From positions 41,395,549 to 41,459,548 of the forward strand of contig CP136067.1 of NCBI GenBank assembly GCA_032622095.1: a stretch of DNA of 64,000 bases, given 5' to 3'. This stretch comes from Siphonodentalium dalli (lineage: Eukaryota; Mollusca; Scaphopoda; Gadilida; Siphonodentaliidae). Below, one piece after another: positions 15,901-27,900 of this stretch. The notes below the pieces were generated by a model, which was given only the letters and a program-made list of their open reading frames with translations, did no database searches and was not told the origin of the DNA. Positions within the stretch are counted from its first letter, which is position 1. Every line of letters starts with the position of its first letter. The position numbers and the translations under genes were made by a program.

Positions 15901-18900
15901 CATAATTCTGCTGTGGTTAAGGAGTCGATTATTTAGGGCATTACTGTACATACATTGTATTTGATTAGACAGTGAAATTCAAATGTGCACTGATTGTATT
16001 TTAGGCTGAGAGGAGAATGCCCAAATTATATATCAATGTTTAAACTGAAGTCTTATGGTCGTGGCACATGTACAAGGTCGATGACAAGTGGATGTGACCT
16101 TAGATTTCTAACCAGCAAACCAAACAGCAGATATGGTGAACTGGTGCTTTCAACAAGCAGCGACTAACATTTGGAATTCACTCCCACTTGTTACACGCAG
16201 AGCAGGCACGGTTTCTGGTTTTAAGAAATCTCTTGACGCACTTATTTAAACTTTGTTTTAAACTGGATTAACTACTTTAAGAACGAGCACCATTTATCTT
16301 ATTCCGTCGTTTTTTTTATGAGAAACCTATACTGTAATTTTATTCTAGACTCATTGTTTCAGTTTTTATTTATGATTTTTTTTAACCTAGTTTTTATCCT
16401 AGTTGTATACTTTTTTTTGTTTTAAAATCTAGTGTTGAAACGATTAATCGACCAGTCGAAGTTGACGCGATTATTAAATTAGTCGATCCCGAAGTCTGCT
16501 AGTCGATTAGTCGGGAAAAAGCACTACCTATGTGCTATCATGACAGCAGTGCCATTGTACAGCCATATTATCACGTAATCTGTAACAGTTAACACATATT
16601 AACTTCTTAAAGCCTTATTGCATTGTTCCGTTAACGATGCCACTGCTATCAGTCATGCAAGGGCGGTGAACTCCATGACCTGAACTGAACCCAATGTATG
16701 CACGTGTTGGCGCGGTTTCTTTTATATTGATCATCAATGACATGAAGTGTCGCTGCCGACTGAACACTGTCTAGTTCGATGTGACACAATTGACCAGTGA
16801 TAACTTCTCACTGTGGCACGTGTAATACTAGGGTAATGATGCAACAAAATGGCTTCAATGATATGCGAAACATAATTCGCGACAAGTCAAGCTGATAAAG
16901 TCAACTCAGTAACTGAATAGATTCTAATACCCATACCCCCCCCCCCACGACACAAGGCGCCTATTCAGAGAGGCAATAGAACACACCCGACATCTCTAGC
17001 AAGACTTGCGAACGAGACTTGTCTATTTATTTCCTGGTTACCGGCGACAATTTTGTTTATTAAATAAAATGTTTTTATTACCTGCATTCCCCAAACCGTG
17101 AGATTATATGGAGGTTGCAGGAGAGCCGGGTTTAAGACATCAAATTGGGAGACTACCGAGCAAAATGGTAAATTATATAGTTCACGCGCTTTCCATTAAC
17201 GTTCTGAAACAAGGAGTTGGATACTCAAAACATCGATGCCACATGGCCCATTTTATACGTCATATGGGCATAGAAACGGGAACTCTTACAAGGGGTCCGA
17301 CTAGTCGCCAAGTAGTCGATTACCTCTGGCGACTAGTCGATTCCTTAAAATCGCTAATCAATTTAAAATCAACTTTTATTTTTGTTTTAAAATGTACTAT
17401 TATTTTATGTTCTTAATATTATTGTAAAGCGCATTGAACTACATGTAAATATTGTAGAATGCATTCTTTAAATGTACATGTAAATATTATAATAATATTT
17501 AATTCATTTGATGCAACCCAGCACCACAATAGGATGTCGCAGTGGGTAATTCTCAAAATTCACATTTGGCATCTAAAGAGTTAATACCACTGCAGTGAAG
17601 TGATCTGAGTCGCCATATGATGTTGAGTTGAGATGCTGCGACCTGGATCAGACGAACTGCCACAGGACGTGAATCATTCCAGGATCTCACCTTCTCAACG
17701 AGAGTCGATGCGGAGAACAAATTTACTCCACAGTAATGATAAAAGGCTTATTAGGCCATGCAAAGTCAATTTCCCGTTTCTCAGACCAAAATTTATTTAA
17801 ATTTTTATTTGTGTGGCAATTGTCAACAAAGCATTCCACCTCGGCATTGGTTGCCTATGGGTTTAATAATAAAATTAATGATTGGATCGGATGCCTATAT
17901 AAGTTAGTTGGTAGATTCCATGTGTTTGCAGACACATTACATTTTTAAAGGCACGGATGGCCTTCGTTATACAGGGTAGGTTATTAATTGGATATAGCAG
18001 TTACCAAATTATGAAAATGTCCTAAAGAATATACACATATTTTCAAAATCAATGTCCCTTCTGACCAGGGTTCGCGCTGCCACTGGCAAAAATAATTAAC
18101 ATTTGGCTAAAAATATTTTCGTTTGGCAAAAATTTTGGCAAGTCACTTTTTTAATTCCTGAAGAAAGTTGAAAAATTATTGGTCAATCAATACCATTCAT
18201 TTCAGGAAACTATTATACAATATAATGATATTAGTGGTGTTTTATATGGTTTAGGAACAGTTAACTATTGTTGTATTACAAACCACAATAGAGATATGAG
18301 TATAATTATTAACTAAATGCTTTCCTATCGATATCAAACATCGTTCAAACTGCGAGTGTCGAAACATATGATTCACTCAAGGTTCCAGAAAATGATACTA
18401 TCAGGGATAACATTTGGCAAATTCTAAAAGAATTTGGCAAAAAATATTTTAATTTGGCAAAAGTAAATTTCGGTCCAGCGCGGACCCTGCTTCCGACTGG
18501 AACTGTCATGAGACCACATTGAAAAATGACCAGCAAGGAACCAAATGGTTCTACACTAGCCAATCAAGGAACTAAATGCTTTAAAACAACTTATTCTTAA
18601 TACTTAATGCATTTTAAGTCCATATTTTTCGTGTATTACTCGGCCTATTTTAACTTCGGAACTTGACATGGTCATGCAATTACTCGGTTTGGGATTATGG
18701 ATTGCAATGCAGTTCTGGTGTTAACGCAATGAGGTCTTAATGTTACTCCAACGTTGAACTTATTATATGAACATTTCCATTCAATGAACATGAATCATTC
18801 TGCTCTTGTATTATCTGTTTTTCTGTTTCTCATCTGCTTATTTTTTCTGAACACCCCTCCAAATGAATAATAGACCATTCCAATATATACTTTTATAACT

Positions 18901-21900
18901 GAGTTGGAGAATCCATTAGTATAAAAGGGTTAATAGTTTCACCCCTAATGATAATTGTCCTTAATCTCCTAACTAATCACTTGATGTTAACAGTTGAAAC
19001 GATTGCACTGGATTTTCAGGGTATATGTACATGTATGATTCATGTTGACTAGTCGACTACTATTTGACTAGGGGCTGCCTACTAGTCAATAGTGAAATTC
19101 TCTAATCAATTCAAAACAAAAACTATGGCTTGATGTAAACAACCCAAGGCCAACTTCAAACCTGGCCCTTACCTGACATATTCGTGACCCCATGAACCGA
19201 TTTCTTCCTTAGAACCTGATAGTCTGTATTTTAAGCACTCTCGGTTTTCACCCATTGTCATAGCAAGAACTGAGACAATATCTGCACAGAATTTCTGCAA
19301 AACAAAATTGAGTTGTCAATAAATAGTGGATCTCTAATGAGTCATAAACACCTTTTAGCAAGGAAAAACGATCTTGAAACAGCTAGGGTTAAAAAAATAA
19401 TAATATTCATTTCCTTATGCACAACCAAAGAGGAAGTAGAGACACCTTCATGAAAAAATATGGTTCCATTTTTAATGTGTCTGTTCATTGTTGACAAAAT
19501 TGTTCAACCATCCTTATCACTCACGTTTATCTCACAGTCAACACTAAATAACCCATCACAAATAGAATATCATAATTATATTCTATTTAACAAAATAATA
19601 AAGTCCTGGCATTGGCATTGACATCGACATCATTGCACTAAGCTCTTACGTCACTGCATGTGGCGATAATACATGTGTGTCTTACTAAAACATATGACGC
19701 CGGGTTTAGGGGCTAATTACATGTATGTGATAAAACTGCATCTCAAGGTGCTTTAGGTTCTGCCAATTAAAGTACATGTACCGCTATTCTCAAAGTAATT
19801 GACCAGAAAAACGGGGTGATACCCTCGGTCATGACCGCGGTGATACCGGTAATAAACGGTAGTGGTATCGAGACGGTCATGGCGTGGAGTTACGGTATTG
19901 GGCGATAATGATACCGTGGTCTTTTAGCGGGCACCGCATTAATTTGTTGAATGCCGCGGTGATTTTCATGGAACTCTTTTAGGGGAGGTATTTACTCACA
20001 CATACTTGTTCGCGTTAACAAGCGGTATCAGTACCGCGGTATTTGAGGATACCGCGGTATAGTACCGCCATATTAACGGGGTGACACCACGTTATTGGTG
20101 GTCAATTACTTTAAGTATAGCGGTATGTTGGTACAGATGAATCTATTTCCATTATTGCCGAGCTACCATAAATAGTAAGTAGAAATTCTGCTTCTAAAAC
20201 TGGATAGGTAATATCTAAGGTGGAGTAAGTGACAATATTAAGATAAATGAAAGTGTCAATGACTGTAGCTCAACTTGGCAAGGAATTATGTTTTGCTGAA
20301 CAATAAATACAATGATAAAGAAGAAGGAAAGTAAACAAGAGGTCACCCCGAAGATCCATATGAAGTTTGGTGATAATCGGATGAGGGATGTGGTCTGTAG
20401 GGTGTGCCAAAGGATTTAGTCATACAAAGAGTAAATTCCAAAATGGCCCCTGGCAGCATTGTTTTTCAACGATTTTCGGTCAATAGGAGGCCCCCATCTG
20501 GAGGTCACCCTGAAGATCCATATGAAGTTTGGAGATCATCAAATGAGGGATGTGGTCTGTAGGGTTGTTCTAGAATTTATTAATAAATCTGAAAGTTCGA
20601 TTATTTAAGAAGAGTTTAAATTATTGTAACAAATGCCACCAATAATCAATAATCTTTATAATGTCTCATTTTTCTGAGGTTGGGTGACAAGGGAGTGGGG
20701 GGGGGGGGGGTGGTAACCAGGGACCCGGGGGAGACTTGCACACATTGGATGAATATACATTGTATATACATACTTTATGTATTGATATCATGTGGAGGAA
20801 CCATTGTTACTTAATTCTTATTTATGTTTAATATTTTCAGGAAAGGGTAAATCTAAGTTTTGTAACTTGTGTCCCAATCCTTTTGTAATAATATTTACAA
20901 TAAAATATGTTTAAACCAAGGATTAAGTTATGCAAAGAGTAAAATCCAAGATGGCTGCGGCGGCCATGTTTTTCATCAAAAAAATTTCAAATAGCTCCCA
21001 TCAAGAGGTGATTCTAAACACGCCTGTAAATTTAAAAATAAAATTCAGAAAAATTTAATAGCACCCTTCTAGAAGTCATCCTGAAGCTTACATATGAAGT
21101 TTGGTGAAGATCGGATGAGGGATGTGGCCTGTAGGGCATGCTGTAGGACGTACAGATGATGGACGCCAACCCATGGCAATAGCTCTAACTTTACATGATA
21201 AAGTTGAGCTATATATTTGGCTTTTTTGGGGTGTTGTACGGTGGCCCGTAAGTGCCACGGCGAAACAAACTTTTCAATCACGGCAGAATAAACTTTTTAC
21301 TCACGGCAAAACAAACTTTTCACTCACGGCAGAATAAACATTTCACTCACGGCAAAAATATTCTTTTCATTCACGGGAAAAAAAATTTTCACTCACGGCA
21401 AAACCAACTTTTCACTCACGGCAAAAATTTGTTTAACTCACGGCAAAACATACTTTTCATCCACGACAAAACAAACTTTTCACTCACGGCAAAATAAATT
21501 TTTCACTCACGGCAAAATAAACTTTTCACTCACGGCAAAACCAACTTTTCACTCACGGCAAAACATACTTTTCACTCACGGCTTCATGTACCTACTAAAC
21601 TATATTTGTCACTCTGAAAATCAATCCGGTTACAATCTTAGACATCATGCAATACAACTGACAGTGGACGCCACAAAGGATATTTAAAAGAATAACTGAT
21701 TATTGATTGATGATGACTAAATGATTAATTGTTTTTCCATTTTTATCCTTTGTTAGATAGCCAGTCAAATTCTCCTATTATAAACTTAATAACTCAACTA
21801 AAGCCATTTTTTATTTCTAGTGAAGACTATTACTGATACTACATATATATACAAAAAACAATAATAATGATAATAATGAAATTTCTTCAGCTTTTTGACC

Positions 21901-24900
21901 AATATGTCTACACAACTCATCTTGAGCCCCAAATGAAATGAATCAGTATTTTCCGTTCATATAAAGGATAGGAGCTTCCATAAGTTCTGTAACTTGTGCT
22001 CCGATCCCTTTATCGCCTCTCATCCATATCACCAACTGTATTATCTTTTTTTGTATTTTTTTTATTGACTGAGGGATAATAAAATATGTTTAAATCATAA
22101 GGATACAGTTTTACCTTCTACAATAAGCGATTGGAATAGACTGCCAGCATGCGTGAAACATTATACCAACCTGGATATAAACACACCCGTACTACTATTT
22201 TTGTCATAGTCGCAAATCTCAAGTATTCCAAACGCGATTGAGACTGAAATGTAGTAATTTGAACTGATTTGTAGTCTGTACACCTCTTTTGGCTAGTAAT
22301 ACATGCGTTGCCACACTGACACATTACATATTCAACGGCCTTGGTATTCCATTTGCCTTCGCACCGAACGGCCTTATATGCATGCCGTCCGAGACATTTA
22401 AACGATCTGGGAGAGGACTTACAAAAAAGCCACAATAAGCGTGTTGTCTCATCTCATTCCAATCACCCATAATCATCCATTAGCATTTTGTTAATAAATT
22501 AATCTTCTTTTTTTTGTATTGGGAATAAATATTGTTTACACCAATTTTCGCAGGCGCCAGGCCAGGTTAGTGAGGTTATATAAATATAGATGTGTGCCGT
22601 AATCGTGCTTGTCAGATCATCTGTTTTTGACAAGACCACCTGCAATGCCAAGGACATTATTTATCTCGGTGTTTTGAATATGATATCCCCTGTGTTTGCG
22701 TGGGAGTCTCTTTGAATTCTGATTAAGTTGCGTTTTACGCAACACAAAAGTGAAAATGCCACTTCCTCAAGGTTCACATTTTATAAAAAATTCGGACAGT
22801 ACCTCCACGGTGTCAATCCCAATTGATGCACATGGCTCAGTGGCACTCTCCACAGTACGGAGTCAATTTCCAGGGACAATTGGTTTACAGTTCGTGCGAA
22901 ACAGGGGAAAAAATGCAGGCATAATGAGTAATGTCTTGTTCGAATTATACACACAAACATTTAGATTGAGTCACATATAACCTGACAGTATCAAAATACA
23001 GTGCGGTTAAAAAGTCGGAACATCACCGCATGAGATATAGATTTACGACCTGATATACTATTGCTCGCATACCTCCCACGATATCACAGCCTTGAAAATG
23101 TGTGTATCGTGAGAGAGAGAGGTTTAGCAATGTTACCGCCAGTGAAAAGTTTATTTAGCCGTGAGTGAAAGATTGTTTTGCCGTGAGTGAAAAGTTTGTT
23201 TTGCCGTGAGTGAAAAGTATGTTTTGCCGTGAGTTAAAAGTTTATTTTGCCATGAGTGAAAAGTTTGTTTTGCCGTGGATGAAAAGTATGTTTTGCCGTG
23301 AGTGAAAAGTTTGTTTTGCCGTGGATGAAAAGTATGTATTGCCGTGAGTGAAAAGTTTATTTTGCCGTGAGTGAAAAGTTTTTTTTTGCCGTGGATGAAA
23401 AGAATGTTTTGCCGTGAGTGAAAAGTTTATTCTGGTGTGAGTGAAAAGTTTATTCTGCCGTGATTGAAAAGTTTGTTTTGCCGTGAGTGAAAAGTTTATT
23501 CTGCCGTGATTGAAAAGTTTGTTTTGCCGTGGCACTTACGGGCCACCGTAGTGTTGGCTTTTTCAAGAAGCATAAAATTAATAAAGTTATCATACAGAAA
23601 CCAAAATAATTAACATATTTGACAAGTCGCCAAGGGCCACAACTCCAGTAAAATGAGATGGACCAAACCAAACAATAGCTTTTAAACAAGTATACTTAAT
23701 CAATTTGGCCAGAAACTTTATCACTCAAGGGGGTATATGGTTGAATTTAAGCGTATTCAAAGACAGAATCGGGTGCGAGATCAAAAGTCTTCCATGAATT
23801 GAAAGTTACATAGTCTGGTTTTGGCGGCTTAACATCAAATATGCATGACGTTGTCTTTGATGATCCGATGTCTGGGGAAACACGTGCACTGAGTCATCAG
23901 CAAGATCAACGCAATTGTTTTCAATGCTATATAATTTTTTCAATTTTCTAAAGTTACCCGTCCGAACAACAAAAAAGTACTCAGGTTTTAGCTGGTGGAA
24001 TATGATCTTCACAGGAGTAGCCAGAGTAGAGCTTCACAACATGACTTAATTCAGCACATGTAAAGATAAAACATCATGCTACACACCTTTGTATCTAGTT
24101 CTTTGATCTTCTCGTGGACCTCTTTGAGGGTGGTATAATGTGGTCTCAAAAACTTGAGCGGCTTCGGCACAGATGTCATCGATGTAGTTGAAGCTCGTAT
24201 CTGAGTTCGCAGATTCTCCAATGCTGGTTTGTACAACTTCTCATTTGGCTCCTAAACATAATTAAAACCACGATTCAAACATGATCAATAGCTAGGCCCA
24301 GAAATATTTAATCCAAATTTCTGCTAAAGGAACAGTGCATGTGAGTACGGTACATCAAATGTACACTGATAGAAATATAATTGTGGCCTGGGCAGTGTGA
24401 CATACTCACATGAACAGTATAGTGCCTTTCCGACAAAATATTTTTCTCAAATTGCTGAGTAGTTAACAGATTGTTATCAGCGATTACTTTGATTGTGTGA
24501 GATGAAGGATGGAATGCAGATTTTAATCAAATTGACACACTTTTTTTACCCTGTGCCAATGCATTCTCTTATATATGCGAGTCGACCATAGGTCGCCTCG
24601 CATATACATGTATAAGAGAATGCATTGGCCTAACAATTTTTTATCATTTTTTTTAAATAAATGTTTCTTACATTTTTTAGGACATAAAATAAAAAACATC
24701 CATTACCCTGCAGGGAGCCCCACACATATATAGAAGCATATAGAAGAGTGTCATCTGCTCATGTTTGTCTGGGGCTCTGTATGGGTGAAATAATAAAATT
24801 GTTAAAGAATACAAGAAAAATTTATTAAAATTGTAAAAAATTGTTAGGCCAATGCATTCTCTTATATATGCGAGGCGACCTATGGTCGACTCGCATATAT

Positions 24901-27900
24901 AAAATAATGCATTGGCACAGGGTAAAAAAATCCCAACTTACGACTGGATTTGATATGATCACAGAAATCCCATAAGTGTTAACTCTTTCTATACTGTATC
25001 GATTCTCCCAGTCAGCTATAAACGTATACATTGGAATGGTCTATTATTCATTTGGAGGGATATTGATGTAAAAATAGCTGACAACAGACAGAAAAACAGA
25101 TAATACAAGAGCAGAATGATTCAAATTCATTGGGGGGGGGGGAATTTTCAGATAAGTTCAATAAACAACCTATGTTAGGCCTAAAAAAAACAACTTATTT
25201 GTTTCCTATTACGATGCCAAAAAATTCCAGGTAGGTAGGTAGGGATTTTTTTTTTTTTGGTAATATTTTTTTATTTTTCCCCCGAACAGTTAAGTACATT
25301 TAATAATGCTTACTCTTTATACTTGTGTTAAGGCTGTCCATGTATATTGCAAGTAAACAGTTAATGTAACACAATAATATGATAAGTATTGTCAATGTGA
25401 ACAAACAAATGCCTCCCAGGCACTCAATTATGCAGCTCTCTTGTAATTATTCTCTCAGTTTAGATTGTGGTGGCACATCTTCCTCAGAGCACAATATTGA
25501 CATATCAACAGGCCCAAGACATACACCATAATAGGGCTTTTCTATTACTTTATAATAACATAACTTGTATGATATTAATTCAAACCTCACTTAAATATTA
25601 GAGCTGGGACGGTTATGGGTTTTTCGTGACCGGTTATGAACGGCAAAAAACCGCGATTAACCGGTTAACCACATATTATAGGTACTATTATGGGTGGGTA
25701 AGCCCAGTATGCAGAACGGCGATGATTGTGTACGTTGTAAACATGCGTATGGAACGGTTAATAGCGCACATAAATAGCACAAAGTTCAAACAACAAAGTT
25801 CAGAAGACGACAAGTCCATCGTCGTCGAAACCATCGAACTCCAGGTCGTCGTCAGAATCTTTCTCGAAGAAGAAAAAATTTATGAATTTCGCGGTAATCG
25901 ACGAAACGTATTATGTACGTTCTGCAACAAGAACAATAACTCTATAAATTCGAGGTGGATTAATATTCGAATGGAAAAACTCATTATCTGATACTATTTT
26001 AAATGTAATGGTTCAAAAATGATTTAATATAAATATTAGCTGCTCTGATATATATATTGCCTCATGTTAAAATGAAATAATCCAAGATTAATTAACGGCA
26101 ATTGAGCCACAAAGATTGTAAACGAATTAACACCAGAGAACGTGGCAACTTTTAAAAGTATATCATAGAAAGCAGGACTGCTCGTGGAAATTATTGGGCT
26201 CAATTTATATTTTCTTGGGATCAATTTGAAAACACAATAGTTGTGTAATGAGTTCACACCCAAATTTAGTTGGAGTAATGCTAATTAAATGCTAATTAAT
26301 CAAGCCTACCTCCGGGGACACAGTAACGATGTCAGTGTCACGGCTTGCAAATTCGTCGAGGGTCATAAGTTGTGCCATGTGGACGGTAACTGTCTAGAAC
26401 AAGCTGTCTGCGTACATCGTCGTCATTTTCTATGCTTCATATCAACGTTGAATTGTCTAGCGGTTTTTGAACAGTCTCTACCATTAGCACGATGCCACTG
26501 TGATGTTGTCCGGGGGGGGATGGATTGAAGGGCCGGGAGTCTCAAGAAATAACTAGTCGTTGATAACAAAAACAATTATCTTCCTGATGATAATACTGAA
26601 TACGAGTTATAGCTGACCATCACAGTGATCATACACTATAATAGTGATGTTACGGTTAACCGACCACGGCAAATCCGTGACCGGTCACGGCCATAGTTGG
26701 TGGTTAACCGGTTAACCGCATAACCGTCCCAGCTCTATTAAATATTTGGTCATACACCTCAGGACCTAAGACACATATCTCGCATGCGCCTCAGACACAT
26801 TGCACAGGGTGTAAATGTTCCTCAGACACCCCTCAACTGCACTGAAATATAAAGTCCCACACCACACTGAAAATGGTACCTGTACCACAGGCCACACCTT
26901 GACTGAGAACTACCACACCTCAGCATTCAAATTGGCCCCAACTTTGAAGTTCCTTTTACACACTGGCATATGCATGCTTGTAAGTTTGATACACCCAAAC
27001 AAACCAGTAGATAATTTCATGTGCTTTTTTAGTGCCCATCCTAGAAGGGTGTTTGATATGGTAGACATGCAGTCATCTTTATACTGTCTGTATCTAGTAA
27101 CTATGCATGAACACTATGAATCCTTGATTGACTGGGGAGAGGAGCTTTAAATTCTGATATAGAATGTCTTCTACATGTATATTGCTCTCTAACAGATAAG
27201 ACTTCTTCCCACAAGACGTGGGAGTTGAACAAACAAGATTACCACAGGCAGGTTTTAAAGACTGCAGATTTATTGGTGAGATTGGGATTCATCTGCAACC
27301 ACAAATGGACATGTATTTTAATAGAAGTAAATTGTTTTTGAAAATCCCATCTAAAATTATTGCTGCTTAATGTAAACATAGTATATAGTATATATTTAAC
27401 GATATAGATGTGTTTACATGCCAATTACATGCATTAAAAATGAATATTATTTTTTTTTTTTGGGTTGAAATTTGAAAAAAAAAGTCCAGGTCGGCCCAAT
27501 TTCGGCAGGTCGGTCGGGTAACCGGAAACGCAGATGTTTTTTTTTTTGGCCTTAGTCAGCTGAACTTATTATCTGAACATTTCCTAATGGAACAATGAGT
27601 ATTTAGTATAGAATATAGAAATGGTTAAAAGATTACCATCATTTCCATCACTTTTTGACAATTTTGACATAATAGAAATTACTATCCGATAAAGTGGAAT
27701 CAAATTTGAATCAAACGTCCAGGTCAAATCAAATAACAAAATTAGTATTGATTATATGCAGGGCTCTACCAGTAAATCACCTATTTTGTCGAGGGTATAT
27801 ACACGTACCCTCTCTATATGGCAGCAATCTGACAGGAAGTAAAAGCATAAATCACGCAAGTAGAAAGTTCATTAAATATAAATAAATAAGCAAATTCTTC

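Larger units (their letters stand above)
21237..23550. mobile_element. Foldback element with 23-bp-array terminal inverted repeats
   Basis: The outer ends are exact inverted copies (TACGGTGGCCCGTAAGTGCC on the left, its complement on the right). They are flanked by a 6-bp direct duplication, GTGTTG, at 21231-21236 and 23551-23556. Each end then runs into an array of a 23-bp unit (core TTTTCACTCACGGCAAAA): about 14 units at 21257-21585 and about 17 inverted units at 23145-23533. The interior (about 21590-23140) is not repetitive and carries two ORFs. This is foldback architecture, as in Drosophila FB or Galileo elements, although no relationship to those families is implied. No transposase domain was recognised, so it may be non-autonomous. 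The superfamily is unassigned. Confidence 0.8.

Noticed and set aside
17108-17416. 102-codon plus ORF
   Set aside because: It crosses the hAT element boundary into the LINE tail, so it is not a real coding unit.
21252-21497. Open frames across the 23-bp arrays (also 23242-23535)
   Set aside because: The residues ([11 protein letters not shown] and similar) simply translate the tandem repeat. Frames stay open because the unit lacks stops, and both arms give the same protein-like text from opposite strands.
21257-23533. CRISPR array
   Set aside because: The 23-bp units are contiguous with no unique spacers, lie in a eukaryotic genome and form transposon arms.
25626-25991. 121-codon ORF in the hAT-like element as a transposase
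   Set aside because: No DDE, RNase-H or hAT dimerisation motif. The VLCTFCNK segment faintly recalls a BED finger, but that is too little to call.
26815-27150. 111-codon plus ORF
   Set aside because: It begins in a loosely repeated CCTCAGACAC stretch and shows no domain or splice context.
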